Position numbers and translations under genes: made by a program
Part shown: positions 1 to 5,730 of the stretch, one piece after another
Numbering within the stretch: the first letter of the stretch is position 1
Layout: every line of letters begins with the position of its first letter
Source: JBDTCS01 sp039923455
Lineage (GTDB): Bacteria; Bacteroidota; Ignavibacteria; Palsa-1295
Reading direction: 5' to 3'
Length of the DNA stretch: 8,822 nucleotides
Assembly (NCBI GenBank): GCA_039923455.1
Contig: JBDTCS010000265.1
Location: forward strand, 1 to 8,822
Notes under the pieces: model-generated
The model's database searches: none
Told to the model about the DNA's origin: nothing
What the model saw: only the letters and a program-made list of their open reading frames with translations

Positions 1-1878
1 CTTCTCGATAAAGCTATTGGCTCGTTTCAGCAGCTCTTCTGCTTCAGTCGCAGCTTTCGCTTTTGCGGTGCGTCGAATATCCTCGACTTCGTCACGCTTG
101 CGCTCATACTCCACTCTTGCAATTCGCGCTTTGCCTAACTCTCGATCAGCATCGACCTTCCGGCCTTGTGCCTCTTGTTGGAGGCCTTCGAGCGATCGAA
201 GTAGATCTTCGAGCCTGTGCGATCCGGTGCCACGAAGCTCCATCGCACGATCAATGATAGGCTTCTTTAGGCCGTACTTAAAGGCGATCTCGAAAGCATG
301 CGAACTGCCGGGAATATTCGGTCGAAACCGAAATGTCGGTGTAAGTGTGTCGCGGTCAAATTCCATCGAGCCGTTGAGCGCTGCTTTCGACGACTCCGCG
401 AACGCGGCTAATCTGCCAAAGTGCGTGGTAACAATCGTGAATGCTCCCAGTGCTCCGAGATGCTCCAGAATACTCTCGGCTAATGCTCCGCCCTCTTCCG
501 GCGCGGTTCCTCCCCCAAGCTCATCAAGCAACACAAGGCTCTTCGCCGTTACGGAAGCAAGGATCGCACGAAGCGAACTCACATGCGAACTGAAGGTACT
601 TAGGTCATCAGCGATCGACTGAGAGTCCCCGATCTCAACAAACACTCCATCCATCAACGGAAGAATGCCATCCGGTTCTGCAGGAATCGGAAGACCCGAC
701 TGTGCCATCATAGTGAGCACTCCCACCGTTTTAATCAGGACTGTTTTGCCACCCGCATTTGGGCCAGTGAGGATCAACGTTCTCCTATTTTCGTCAAGCT
801 CTAACGTAAGCGGCACTACTTTCGCCCTGCCTAATTTTCTCAGCAGAATCGGATGTCGAGCGTCTTTCAAAAAAAGCTTTCGCTTGCTCGATTTTGTCTG
901 CTGTTCTAGCCCTGGAGTTGATCCTGATATCTCTTCGGCATATCGTGATTTTGCGTAGACTGCTTCGATATGAGATGTCGCAGCAAGCGAGCTGATGAGC
1001 GCCGGAGTTGCTTCACGCAACCGTGAGGCGAGGCCACGAAGAATACGATCGATCTCCCGCTGTTCCGCAAATTCCAATGAACGCAGCTCGTTGTTCAGAT
1101 CCAGCGTTTCACTCGGTTCAATAAAAACTGTTTGACCGGTTTGTGAAACAGAATGAATAAAGCCCGGCACGCGACGTTTGTGCTCGACTTTAATCGGAAG
1201 CACGAAGCGTCCGTCCCGTTGTGTGATGATCTCTTCTTGAGCGTAATCGTCTTCTGAGAGCCGGCGCAAAATTGCAGTCAGGCGTTCGCGTAGTCTCGAA
1301 GCAGTTTGAATAATCTCGCGACGAATGGATGCAAGCTCCGTGCTCGCGCTATCTTTTACATTGCCCGCTGAGTCGAAGACACTTTCGAAATGCATCTCAA
1401 GGAGTTTGTCGTCGGAGAGCAGAACGGCTGTCTTCCAAAGCGTAGGTGCTTTTTCAACGCGACGACCGAAGAATTCGCGGAGGCGTCGCATCGCCTTTAG
1501 CACGCTTAAAACGCGCGCACCTTCATCGACGTATAAACTACTCCCTTCGATTTCGGATTTTCGAAGTATCGGAAGTATATCGCTTAGGCCTTCGAGTGGC
1601 GGATACTCGCTTGCAACAATGGAGAGTCTTAGCTCGGCTATCTCTTTGAATGAGCGGTCGATCCGATCAATATCTGTCGATGGTTGCAACTCCTTGACGA
1701 GTGCGCGCTTGCCGAGAACGCTCGGTGAATATTGCGAGACGAACTCGAAAACTTTTTCGAACTCCAGCTCTCGGGCCGCAACGGCAAAACCGGGCGACAT
1801 CGCTTTGAGCCATTCGGAAGTGAATCGCTCGCGTTGTAATTTACTTTCTTCGGGATTATCTTCTGGAAATTCTGACAC
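1..1878 (-). CDS. mutS2: Endonuclease MutS2, partial (C-terminus beyond the window)
   Basis: MutS2 is a cytoplasmic MutS-family ATPase. In studied bacteria it acts on recombination intermediates or on collided ribosomes. The frame is open for 626 codons up to position 1. Read from GTG 1878, it starts with the family's LEFEKV segment near residue 38. It continues with a GRFVLPIKVEHKRRVPGF stretch and the FIEP-x8-LNNELRSLE clamp-like region from about residue 252. Walker A is GPNAGGKT (372-379), followed by GDSQSIADDLSTFSSHV and Walker B LVLLDE (448-453). The family is usually about 780 residues, so roughly 150 are missing, including the KOW-like and Smr nuclease domains. It is last in an operon, 33 bases after cvpA, a common pairing. 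The start is uncertain: an in-frame TGA lies at 1908-1906, GTG 1878 is the first usual start, and ATG 1800 would give a protein 26 residues shorter. Neither has a Shine-Dalgarno sequence. The family call is near certain. Confidence 0.96.
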   Translation of the reverse strand, partial: MSEFPEDNPEESKLQRERFTSEWLKAMSPGFAVAARELEFEKVFEFVSQYSPSVLGKRALVKELQPSTDIDRIDRSFKEIAELRLSIVASEYPPLEGLSDILPILRKSEIEGSSLYVDEGARVLSVLKAMRRLREFFGRRVEKAPTLWKTAVLLSDDKLLEMHFESVFDSAGNVKDSASTELASIRREIIQTASRLRERLTAILRRLSEDDYAQEEIITQRDGRFVLPIKVEHKRRVPGFIHSVSQTGQTVFIEPSETLDLNNELRSLEFAEQREIDRILRGLASRLREATPALISSLAATSHIEAVYAKSRYAEEISGSTPGLEQQTKSSKRKLFLKDARHPILLRKLGRAKVVPLTLELDENRRTLILTGPNAGGKTVLIKTVGVLTMMAQSGLPIPAEPDGILPLMDGVFVEIGDSQSIADDLSTFSSHVSSLRAILASVTAKSLVLLDELGGGTAPEEGGALAESILEHLGALGAFTIVTTHFGRLAAFAESSKAALNGSMEFDRDTLTPTFRFRPNIPGSSHAFEIAFKYGLKKPIIDRAMELRGTGSHRLEDLLRSLEGLQQEAQGRKVDADRELGKARIARVEYERKRDEVEDIRRTAKAKAATEAEELLKRANSFIEK

Positions 1879-1911
1879 GCTATCGCTTACTAAACGTATA
1901 TCAATTCAAGG

Positions 1912-2397
1912 TTAGAACAACGCGACCGTGGTCTCGGTAGCATTTACTAATGGTCTCAGCACGCCAAGTATCGTCGACGACACTTTTAGCACAGGTTCGT
2001 AAAGACTTGAGGATTTCGTCACGCTCTCCGGTGGCATGTGCACGATCCGAAGCACGACGAAGATCAAGCTTAATATAAAAACTCCACGAACAAGTGCAAG
2101 GATTGCACCCAATGCTCCATCGAATCCTCGAAGCAACCCTTGTTTAGGTCGCACCATCCGCTTTATGAAATTCCCGAGGATCAGAAGCACGATCAGCAGA
2201 AAGAAGAAGCCGATCACAGGCCGGAGATATTGCTGACCGACTCCCAGCATCGCTCCCACCGTGCCACCGAATCTAGACGCTATCAGCGCCGCAGCAATAA
2301 GTATGACTACGGAGAGCAACATCGAGATCGCTCCGGAGCGCCAGCCGTTGTATGCTGCCCACGCCAAAATAAATAAGAGGATCAGGTCAAGAATCAT
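1912..2397 (-). CDS. cvpA: CvpA family inner-membrane protein
   Basis: This 161-residue, strongly hydrophobic protein matches the CvpA (colicin V production) family in length and layout. Four likely membrane segments lie at about residues 2-18, 24-42, 60-79 and 97-119. An N-terminal D-x6-8-W...G pattern (D4, W13, W19, G22) is followed by glycines and a basic KRMVRPKQ loop at 79-86. The polar C-terminal tail is about 40 residues. CvpA proteins are conserved inner-membrane proteins of poorly defined function; E. coli CvpA is needed for colicin V secretion and affects envelope stress tolerance. Its ATG overlaps the stop codon of the upstream YqeY gene (ATGA, 2397-2394), so translation is probably coupled. 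mutS2 follows 33 bases later. CvpA next to mutS2 is a recurrent arrangement across phyla, which supports both calls. Confidence 0.88.
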   Translation of the reverse strand: MILDLILLFILAWAAYNGWRSGAISMLLSVVILIAAALIASRFGGTVGAMLGVGQQYLRPVIGFFFLLIVLLILGNFIKRMVRPKQGLLRGFDGALGAILALVRGVFILSLIFVVLRIVHMPPESVTKSSSLYEPVLKVSSTILGVLRPLVNATETTVALF

Positions 2398-2852
2398 GCT
2401 CCGAGTGCCGCGAGTTGATCTTTGACAAGTTGCTGTACGAGCTTGCCGTCCGCCTTGCCCTTGAGCTCTTTCATCAGTACCGGAATTACCTTGTTCGTAT
2501 CCTGTGGTCCGGTTGCGCCGACTTCAACGATCACTTCGCCGACTCGCTTCGCGATATCCGCATCTGTCATCTGCTGTGGCAGGTAGGATTGAATTATCGC
2601 GAGCTCCCCGCGCTCCTTCTCGGCTAACTCCGGTCTGGCGTTAGCATCGTAGAGTTCTATCGCCTCCTTGCGCTTTTTTGCGGCGCTGAGCAATAGCTTC
2701 ATCTCCTCGTCCGGATTCATTTCTCTCCCGGCACCTGACTTTTCAAACTCAAGAATTCCCGCTCGAAGACTTCGCAAAGTCTCGGTGCGCAATTTCTCGG
2801 AGGCCTTCATCGATGCGTTGAGATCAACGCCAATCTTTTCTTTCAGTGACAT
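2394..2852 (-). CDS. YqeY / GatB-domain protein
   Basis: This 152-residue soluble protein matches the stand-alone YqeY family (about 148 residues), whose fold resembles the tRNA-binding tail of GatB, the amidotransferase subunit. Visible family features are the N-terminal helix with KLRTETLRSLRAGI (about 20-33), the helix LLLSAAKKRKEAIELY (53-68), the motif LAIIQSYLPQQMTDADI (83-99), and the C-terminal region VIPVLMKELKGKADGKLVQQLVKDQL, where the GKADGK turn is diagnostic. It may bind tRNA or assist amidation, but no role is proven for single-domain members. The ATG at 2852 has no Shine-Dalgarno sequence; its upstream region is A/T-rich. The stop codon overlaps the cvpA start by four bases, and the gene lies 39 bases downstream of the dehydrogenase gene, so it is mid-operon. 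Confidence 0.92.
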   Translation of the reverse strand: MSLKEKIGVDLNASMKASEKLRTETLRSLRAGILEFEKSGAGREMNPDEEMKLLLSAAKKRKEAIELYDANARPELAEKERGELAIIQSYLPQQMTDADIAKRVGEVIVEVGATGPQDTNKVIPVLMKELKGKADGKLVQQLVKDQLAALGA

Positions 2853-2891
2853 ATCGTAAATACTTATGAAGCAACAATTTACACCACGCTC

Positions 2892-3572
2892 TTACATCCG
2901 ATTTGGTATGCGGATCGTAGCACCATTGATCGCTCGTCCAGGCTTTGAAGCCAGGAAAAAGCAAGTGGCCGCGATATCCTCCGGAGCCGTCCATTTTGGA
3001 ATCTCATCATCGGTGCCCCACTCTTCATTGGCTTTCGTGTGAATCGTGGTTGGCACAATTGAGTTCGCTGTGATACCTGCCGATTTGCCCTCTTCGGCAA
3101 CGGCACGTGTCAAAGCGATCACCGCAGCCTTGGCAGCTACGTAAGCAGATTTCTTCGCTTCAGGTTTCAGCCCGGGCTCGGCGCCGATCGTAATGATAGC
3201 CCCGCTTCCGGCGATGCGCATCAATCGCATCGCGTGTTTGACGGCCAGAAATGTAGTCGAAAGATTAAGTCTTATGATGAATTCGAAATCTTCGTATTTC
3301 ATTTCATCGATGTTCGTCCAAGGCTTCACGCCCCCAACGGTTGCAATTAGTGCCTCCGGAGTGCCAATTTCTGTCATCGCTTTATCGAAGGCACCCTGAA
3401 CCTGTGCCTCTACACTTCCGTCTACTCTGTAGGCCTTGTAATTCTCATGAGTGAATCCATTGTCTCGAATATCGAATCCGGCCACATTCCAACCTTCGTT
3501 CAGAAAATGGTCCCGAATGGAGCTCGCTAAGGCTCCGGTTGCGCCGGTTAGAAAAAGTGTCGAATTCATCAT
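2892..3572 (-). CDS. Short-chain dehydrogenase/reductase, dihydropteridine-reductase-like, lacking the catalytic Ser
   Basis: This 226-residue Rossmann-fold SDR has a cofactor-binding loop TGATGAL at 9-15, an acidic residue after strand 2 (D34 in FDIRDN, favouring NAD(H)), a VGG loop at 79-81, N103, and the catalytic pair Y144-x3-K148 (YVAAK). The usual catalytic Ser, 13 residues before the Tyr, is replaced by Ala131 (context ITIGAEPGL). Quinonoid dihydropteridine reductase has the same change. It also shares a GALxS-type loop, a GG-x3-W segment (W85) and a P-T-x3-T region after strand 6 (174-179). The substrate is unknown; a pteridine-type quinonoid substrate is an inference. It is the first gene of the minus-strand operon. 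Two adjacent ATGs (3572 and 3569) could start it, and neither has a Shine-Dalgarno sequence. The SDR call is firm; the subfamily is tentative. Confidence 0.9.
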   Translation of the reverse strand: MMNSTLFLTGATGALASSIRDHFLNEGWNVAGFDIRDNGFTHENYKAYRVDGSVEAQVQGAFDKAMTEIGTPEALIATVGGVKPWTNIDEMKYEDFEFIIRLNLSTTFLAVKHAMRLMRIAGSGAIITIGAEPGLKPEAKKSAYVAAKAAVIALTRAVAEEGKSAGITANSIVPTTIHTKANEEWGTDDEIPKWTAPEDIAATCFFLASKPGRAINGATIRIPNRM

Positions 3573-3643
3573 TCTTTGAGGGTTTCGTGGGTAATAGAAC
3601 TCCAGCAGACATACGATTTCGCAAAAGCTGCAGTGTTACCATG

Positions 3644-3690
3644 CAAATCTACTCCATTTTTCGCCTCTTTGGTGTCAAAAAGTGTCAAAA
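3644..3690 (-). promoter_or_regulatory. Candidate promoter for the SDR-yqeY-cvpA-mutS2 operon
   Basis: Reading the minus strand, TAGATTTG at 3651-3644 is a perfect match to the Bacteroidota-type -7 element TAnnTTTG. It lies about 70 bases before the SDR start. Upstream are two TTGACA-like boxes (3688-3683 and 3678-3673). The nearer one is 24 bases away measured from its TTG, slightly longer than the usual 17-23, so the -33 assignment is weak. The location in a divergent intergenic region fits a promoter. Transcription has not been shown. Confidence 0.35.
3672..3690. repeat. Two-copy direct repeat GTGTCAAAA with 10-base period
   Basis: GTGTCAAAA occurs at 3672-3680 and again at 3682-3690, separated by one A, so the copies repeat every 10 bases, about one helical turn. 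On the minus strand each copy contains TTGACA. The pair lies upstream of the candidate minus-strand promoter element and could be a double -35/-33 box or a tandem operator. Its function is inferred from position only. Confidence 0.6.
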
Positions 3691-3749
3691 CTGCGAACCG
3701 AAACAGCACAAATCACGTTTATTGGCGCTCTTGAACAAGGCGAAATCAG

Positions 3750-3774
3750 CTTGCTTTTGGCAACAGCCAACAAG
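3750..3774. promoter_or_regulatory. Imperfect dyad CTTG..TTGGC-AACA-GCCAA-CAAG
   Basis: TTGGC (3757-3761) and GCCAA (3766-3770) form a perfect 5-bp inverted repeat around AACA. CTTG (3750-3753) and CAAG (3771-3774) extend the pairing by four more bases past a 3-base bulge. The dyad lies about 100 bases upstream of the first plus-strand gene. A weak TTG-21-TAATTT promoter-like pairing (3751-3780) overlaps it. It could be an operator or a small leader hairpin. It has no T-tract, so a terminator is unlikely. Confidence 0.3.
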
Positions 3775-3870
3775 TAATTTCCGCAGAATTTGGGAGAATC
3801 ATAGATTATTTATTCGCACGCGGCCCTAATTATTGGAATCGGGGACAAAATTTAGTGCACAGCAAGACAA

Positions 3871-4074
3871 ATGGCTAAACAACAGACATTCGGAGACAAG
3901 GTCAAGAAGCAATCCGTTGAGAGGGTTGAATTCGTACCTCAGCTTGGTAAGATGGCTAAGCTCATTCCTGTTCGCTTCGTAGGCATCGCTAAGAACGGTA
4001 AGAACTACCGTTTCGAAGATCGCATTGCGCGTTTGGCTGAGCCGGAAGGCGGCGGCGACTCGATCATCGTCTAA
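3871..4074 (+). CDS. Hypothetical 67-aa protein, first gene of the bS18-bL28 block
   Basis: I do not assign this protein to a family. It is 67 residues with no cysteine, no signal peptide and no membrane segment. Residues 1-52 are basic (MAKQQTFGDKVKKQ, then KMAKLIPVRFVGIAKNGKNYRFEDRIARL, which could form beta strands around an NGKNY turn). The last 12 residues are acidic and glycine-rich (AEPEGGGDSIIV). Coding potential is supported by the tight fit between the divergent region and the next gene (16-base gap), by ribosomal-protein-like codons (GGT, AAG, CGT, CGC), and by co-direction with bS18 and bL28. Small basic proteins of unknown function also accompany ribosomal proteins in Bacteroidota, so a ribosome-associated role is possible but unproven. 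The ATG has no Shine-Dalgarno sequence, only an A-rich leader (GCAAGACAA). Confidence 0.8.
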   Translation: MAKQQTFGDKVKKQSVERVEFVPQLGKMAKLIPVRFVGIAKNGKNYRFEDRIARLAEPEGGGDSIIV

Positions 4075-4090
4075 CATTCTCAGCTAAACA

Positions 4091-5008
4091 GTGGGGCAAC
4101 CAGCGACGCGGATTGTATCCCTGTTGCCGAGCGCCACGGAAATTTGTTTTGCTCTCGGGTTGGATGAAAATATCGTAGGCGTCACGCACGAGTGCGATTA
4201 TCCGGCGAGCGCGCAGTTGAAGCCGCAGATCACACGATCTAAGACAACGGCGGCGCTCACTTCGCGAGAGATCGATGCATTAGTTCGTTCACAATTAGAT
4301 GAGACCGGTTCGATATACGAACTGGATCTCGAAATGTTGGAGGCGCTTCGACCCGACATAATTCTCACGCAACAGCTCTGTACTGTTTGCGCAGTGAGTT
4401 TTGATTATGTCGCCGAGCAAGCTGCAACGCTAACAACTGTGCCACAGGTAATAAACCTAGAGCCTAAGAGTCTGGAAGATGTCTTTCATTCGATCGCTCG
4501 AGTTGCAGCCTTAGTTGGACAACCGGAGAAAGCCGAAGCAATGCTTTCGGGGTTGCGAACCAGAGTAGATCACGTGCGTGAGGCAGTTGCATTGCTTCCC
4601 AAACGCAAAGCGATGGTTTTGGAGTGGATCGATCCACCGTTCGCTTCCGGACACTGGATACCGGAATTGGTGGCCTTAGCAGGTGGAGAGAACACAATTG
4701 GGTTTCTTCACGCGCCATCCAGAGAAGTTTCGTGGGAGCAGATACTTGCATCGCTTCCCGAAGTGCTCATCGTAGCAGAGTGTGGTTTTGGAGTCGAAAG
4801 ACAACTGCAAGATATAGATTTTTTATTAAGCCGCGTAGGGTCGGATATACCTGAGATTTGGGTATGTGACGGGTCGCAGTACTTCTCCCGTCCCGGGCCT
4901 CGGTTAGTGGATACGCTGGAAATGATTTCCGGAATACTCCACGTGGAGCTTCGAGAGCAAATGCTTTCAAAGTTTCAGGACACAAAAGACATAGTACGCA
5001 TTCATTAG
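4091..5008 (+). CDS. Leaderless BtuF-like periplasmic-binding-fold protein (putative cobalamin-binding)
   Basis: This 305-residue protein has the BtuF/FepB-type substrate-binding fold. It opens with RIVSLLPSATEICFALGL (7-24), followed by VGVTHECDYP (29-38). The middle has LEALRPDIILTQQLCTVCAVS (83-103), a WIDPPFASGHWIPELVALAGG segment (179-199), and SWEQI...LPEVLIVAECGFG (214-234). It ends with the DGSQYFSRPGPRLVDTLE region (260-277). These motifs mark a widespread subfamily annotated as cobalamin-binding protein. Unlike true BtuF it has no signal peptide: the fold begins within seven residues of the GTG start, so it is probably cytoplasmic. No permease or ATPase gene adjoins it. C97 and C100 (CTVC), H33 and C35 are candidate ligand residues. 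The GTG at 4091 follows the 67-aa gene by 16 bases, and the stop lies 3 bases before bS18. The family is confident; the ligand and role are not. Confidence 0.9.
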   Translation: MGQPATRIVSLLPSATEICFALGLDENIVGVTHECDYPASAQLKPQITRSKTTAALTSREIDALVRSQLDETGSIYELDLEMLEALRPDIILTQQLCTVCAVSFDYVAEQAATLTTVPQVINLEPKSLEDVFHSIARVAALVGQPEKAEAMLSGLRTRVDHVREAVALLPKRKAMVLEWIDPPFASGHWIPELVALAGGENTIGFLHAPSREVSWEQILASLPEVLIVAECGFGVERQLQDIDFLLSRVGSDIPEIWVCDGSQYFSRPGPRLVDTLEMISGILHVELREQMLSKFQDTKDIVRIH

Positions 5009-5011
5009 AAC

Positions 5012-5347
5012 ATGGCACAACAACGTTTCAATTCATCGGGATCAACGGGCGGCAGGCCCGGACAAGGCGGACGTGACGGCGGCTTTCAGCGCGGCGGTCA
5101 GGGAAATCAGCGCAACAATCGCAGAGACCCAACCAAAAAGAAAGTGGATCCGCTGAAACTTCGCGGCATCACTTATCTCGATTATCGCGATATTCGAATT
5201 CTCGAACGCTTTCTGAACGATCGTGGTAAGATCCTTCCGAACCGTATCACAGGTGTGACGGCAAAGGCACAGCGCAGACTCGAGGAATCGATCAAGCATG
5301 CGAGACACCTCGCACTTCTCCCCTTCGTTGCTGAAGGCTTGAAGTAA
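5012..5347 (+). CDS. rpsR: 30S ribosomal protein bS18 with Gly/Arg-rich N-terminal extension
   Basis: bS18 sits on the platform of the small subunit and pairs with bS6. The conserved core covers about residues 50-108: LRGITYLDYRDIRILERFL, then GKILPNRITGVTAKAQRRL, then SIKHARHLALLPF. bS18 is usually 70-90 residues; this one is 111, because about 40 low-complexity residues precede the core (11 Gly, 7 Arg, many Gln/Asn, one RGG). The extension ends in a basic TKKKVDP linker. No cysteine is present anywhere, so this is the zinc-free form. bS18 most often sits with bS6 and bL9; here it follows the BtuF-like gene by 3 bases and precedes bL28. The ATG at 5012 has no Shine-Dalgarno sequence. An internal start is unlikely, since no other ATG, GTG or TTG codon precedes the core in frame. 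Confidence 0.96.
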   Translation: MAQQRFNSSGSTGGRPGQGGRDGGFQRGGQGNQRNNRRDPTKKKVDPLKLRGITYLDYRDIRILERFLNDRGKILPNRITGVTAKAQRRLEESIKHARHLALLPFVAEGLK

Positions 5348-5399
5348 ATCATAGGGAAGCGAAGTCAACAAAGTTTATTTCATATTATCATCAAGAGCC

Positions 5400-5621
5400 A
5401 TGTCACGTCGTTGTGAACTTACAGGTGTAGGCCCGGTCTCGGGTAATCACGTATCGCACGCGGTCAATCGTACGAAGCGCCGTATGCTTCCGAATCTTCA
5501 GACCAAGCGTATCTGGGATCCGAACAAAAACAAGTTTGTCACCATCAAGGCGACAGCTCGTGCGTTTCGGACGCTGGACAAGAAGGGCTTTGGGGCTTTT
5601 AAGAAGACCTCGACGCTTTAA
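5400..5621 (+). CDS. rpmB: 50S ribosomal protein bL28
   Basis: This 73-residue large-subunit protein is recognised by CELTGVGPVSGNHVSHA (5-21), NRTKRRMLPNLQTKRIW (23-39), the FVTIKATARAFRTLDKKG segment (46-63) and a basic C-terminus. Its length is normal. A single cysteine (C5) remains, so the CxxC zinc knuckles of zinc-binding bL28 variants are absent. Fifty-two bases separate it from bS18, a wider gap than elsewhere in the block. This stretch is A/T-rich (TTTATTTCATATTATC) and has no Shine-Dalgarno sequence before the ATG. A strong hairpin 25 bases after the stop ends the block. Confidence 0.97.
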   Translation: MSRRCELTGVGPVSGNHVSHAVNRTKRRMLPNLQTKRIWDPNKNKFVTIKATARAFRTLDKKGFGAFKKTSTL

Positions 5622-5646
5622 GATCGTCTCATCAGGAGTATTCTGA

Positions 5647-5675
5647 AGAGCCGCTCCGCATTGCGGGGCGGCTCT
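5647..5675 (+). terminator. Intrinsic terminator-like hairpin after bL28
   Basis: AGAGCCGCTCCGC (5647-5659) pairs with GCGGGGCGGCTCT (5663-5675) over 13 base pairs, including one T-G wobble, around an ATT loop. It lies just after the bL28 stop and before the separate glycosyltransferase gene. The downstream tract is only moderately T-rich (GCTATTCTTCCGATTTT), so termination may be incomplete and some readthrough into the envelope genes is possible. Confidence 0.75.
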
Positions 5676-5730
5676 GCTATTCTTCCGATTTTCGTCGCAC
5701 GATATCGCATTCGCGAAAAATTAGATCGTA

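Noticed and set aside
17..622. 201-codon plus-strand open frame opposite mutS2
   Set aside because: It is a Ser/Arg-rich antisense shadow of the MutS2 frame, whose Walker motifs are clear on the minus strand; no domain and no start signal.
1325..1915. 196-codon plus-strand open frame
   Set aside because: It is Ser-rich and antisense to the conserved N-terminal half of MutS2, with no independent support.
2879..3106. 75-codon minus-strand frame within the SDR gene
   Set aside because: It is the same strand in a different frame of the conserved SDR C-terminus; an out-of-frame shadow.
3539..3829. 96-codon plus-strand frame across the divergent intergenic region
   Set aside because: It begins antisense to the SDR coding sequence, crosses the promoter region, and its composition is not protein-like.
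3871..5008. Possible cobalamin riboswitch linked to the BtuF-like gene
   Set aside because: No B12-box-like conserved core or multi-stem leader is visible upstream, and only 16 bases separate the gene from its upstream neighbour.
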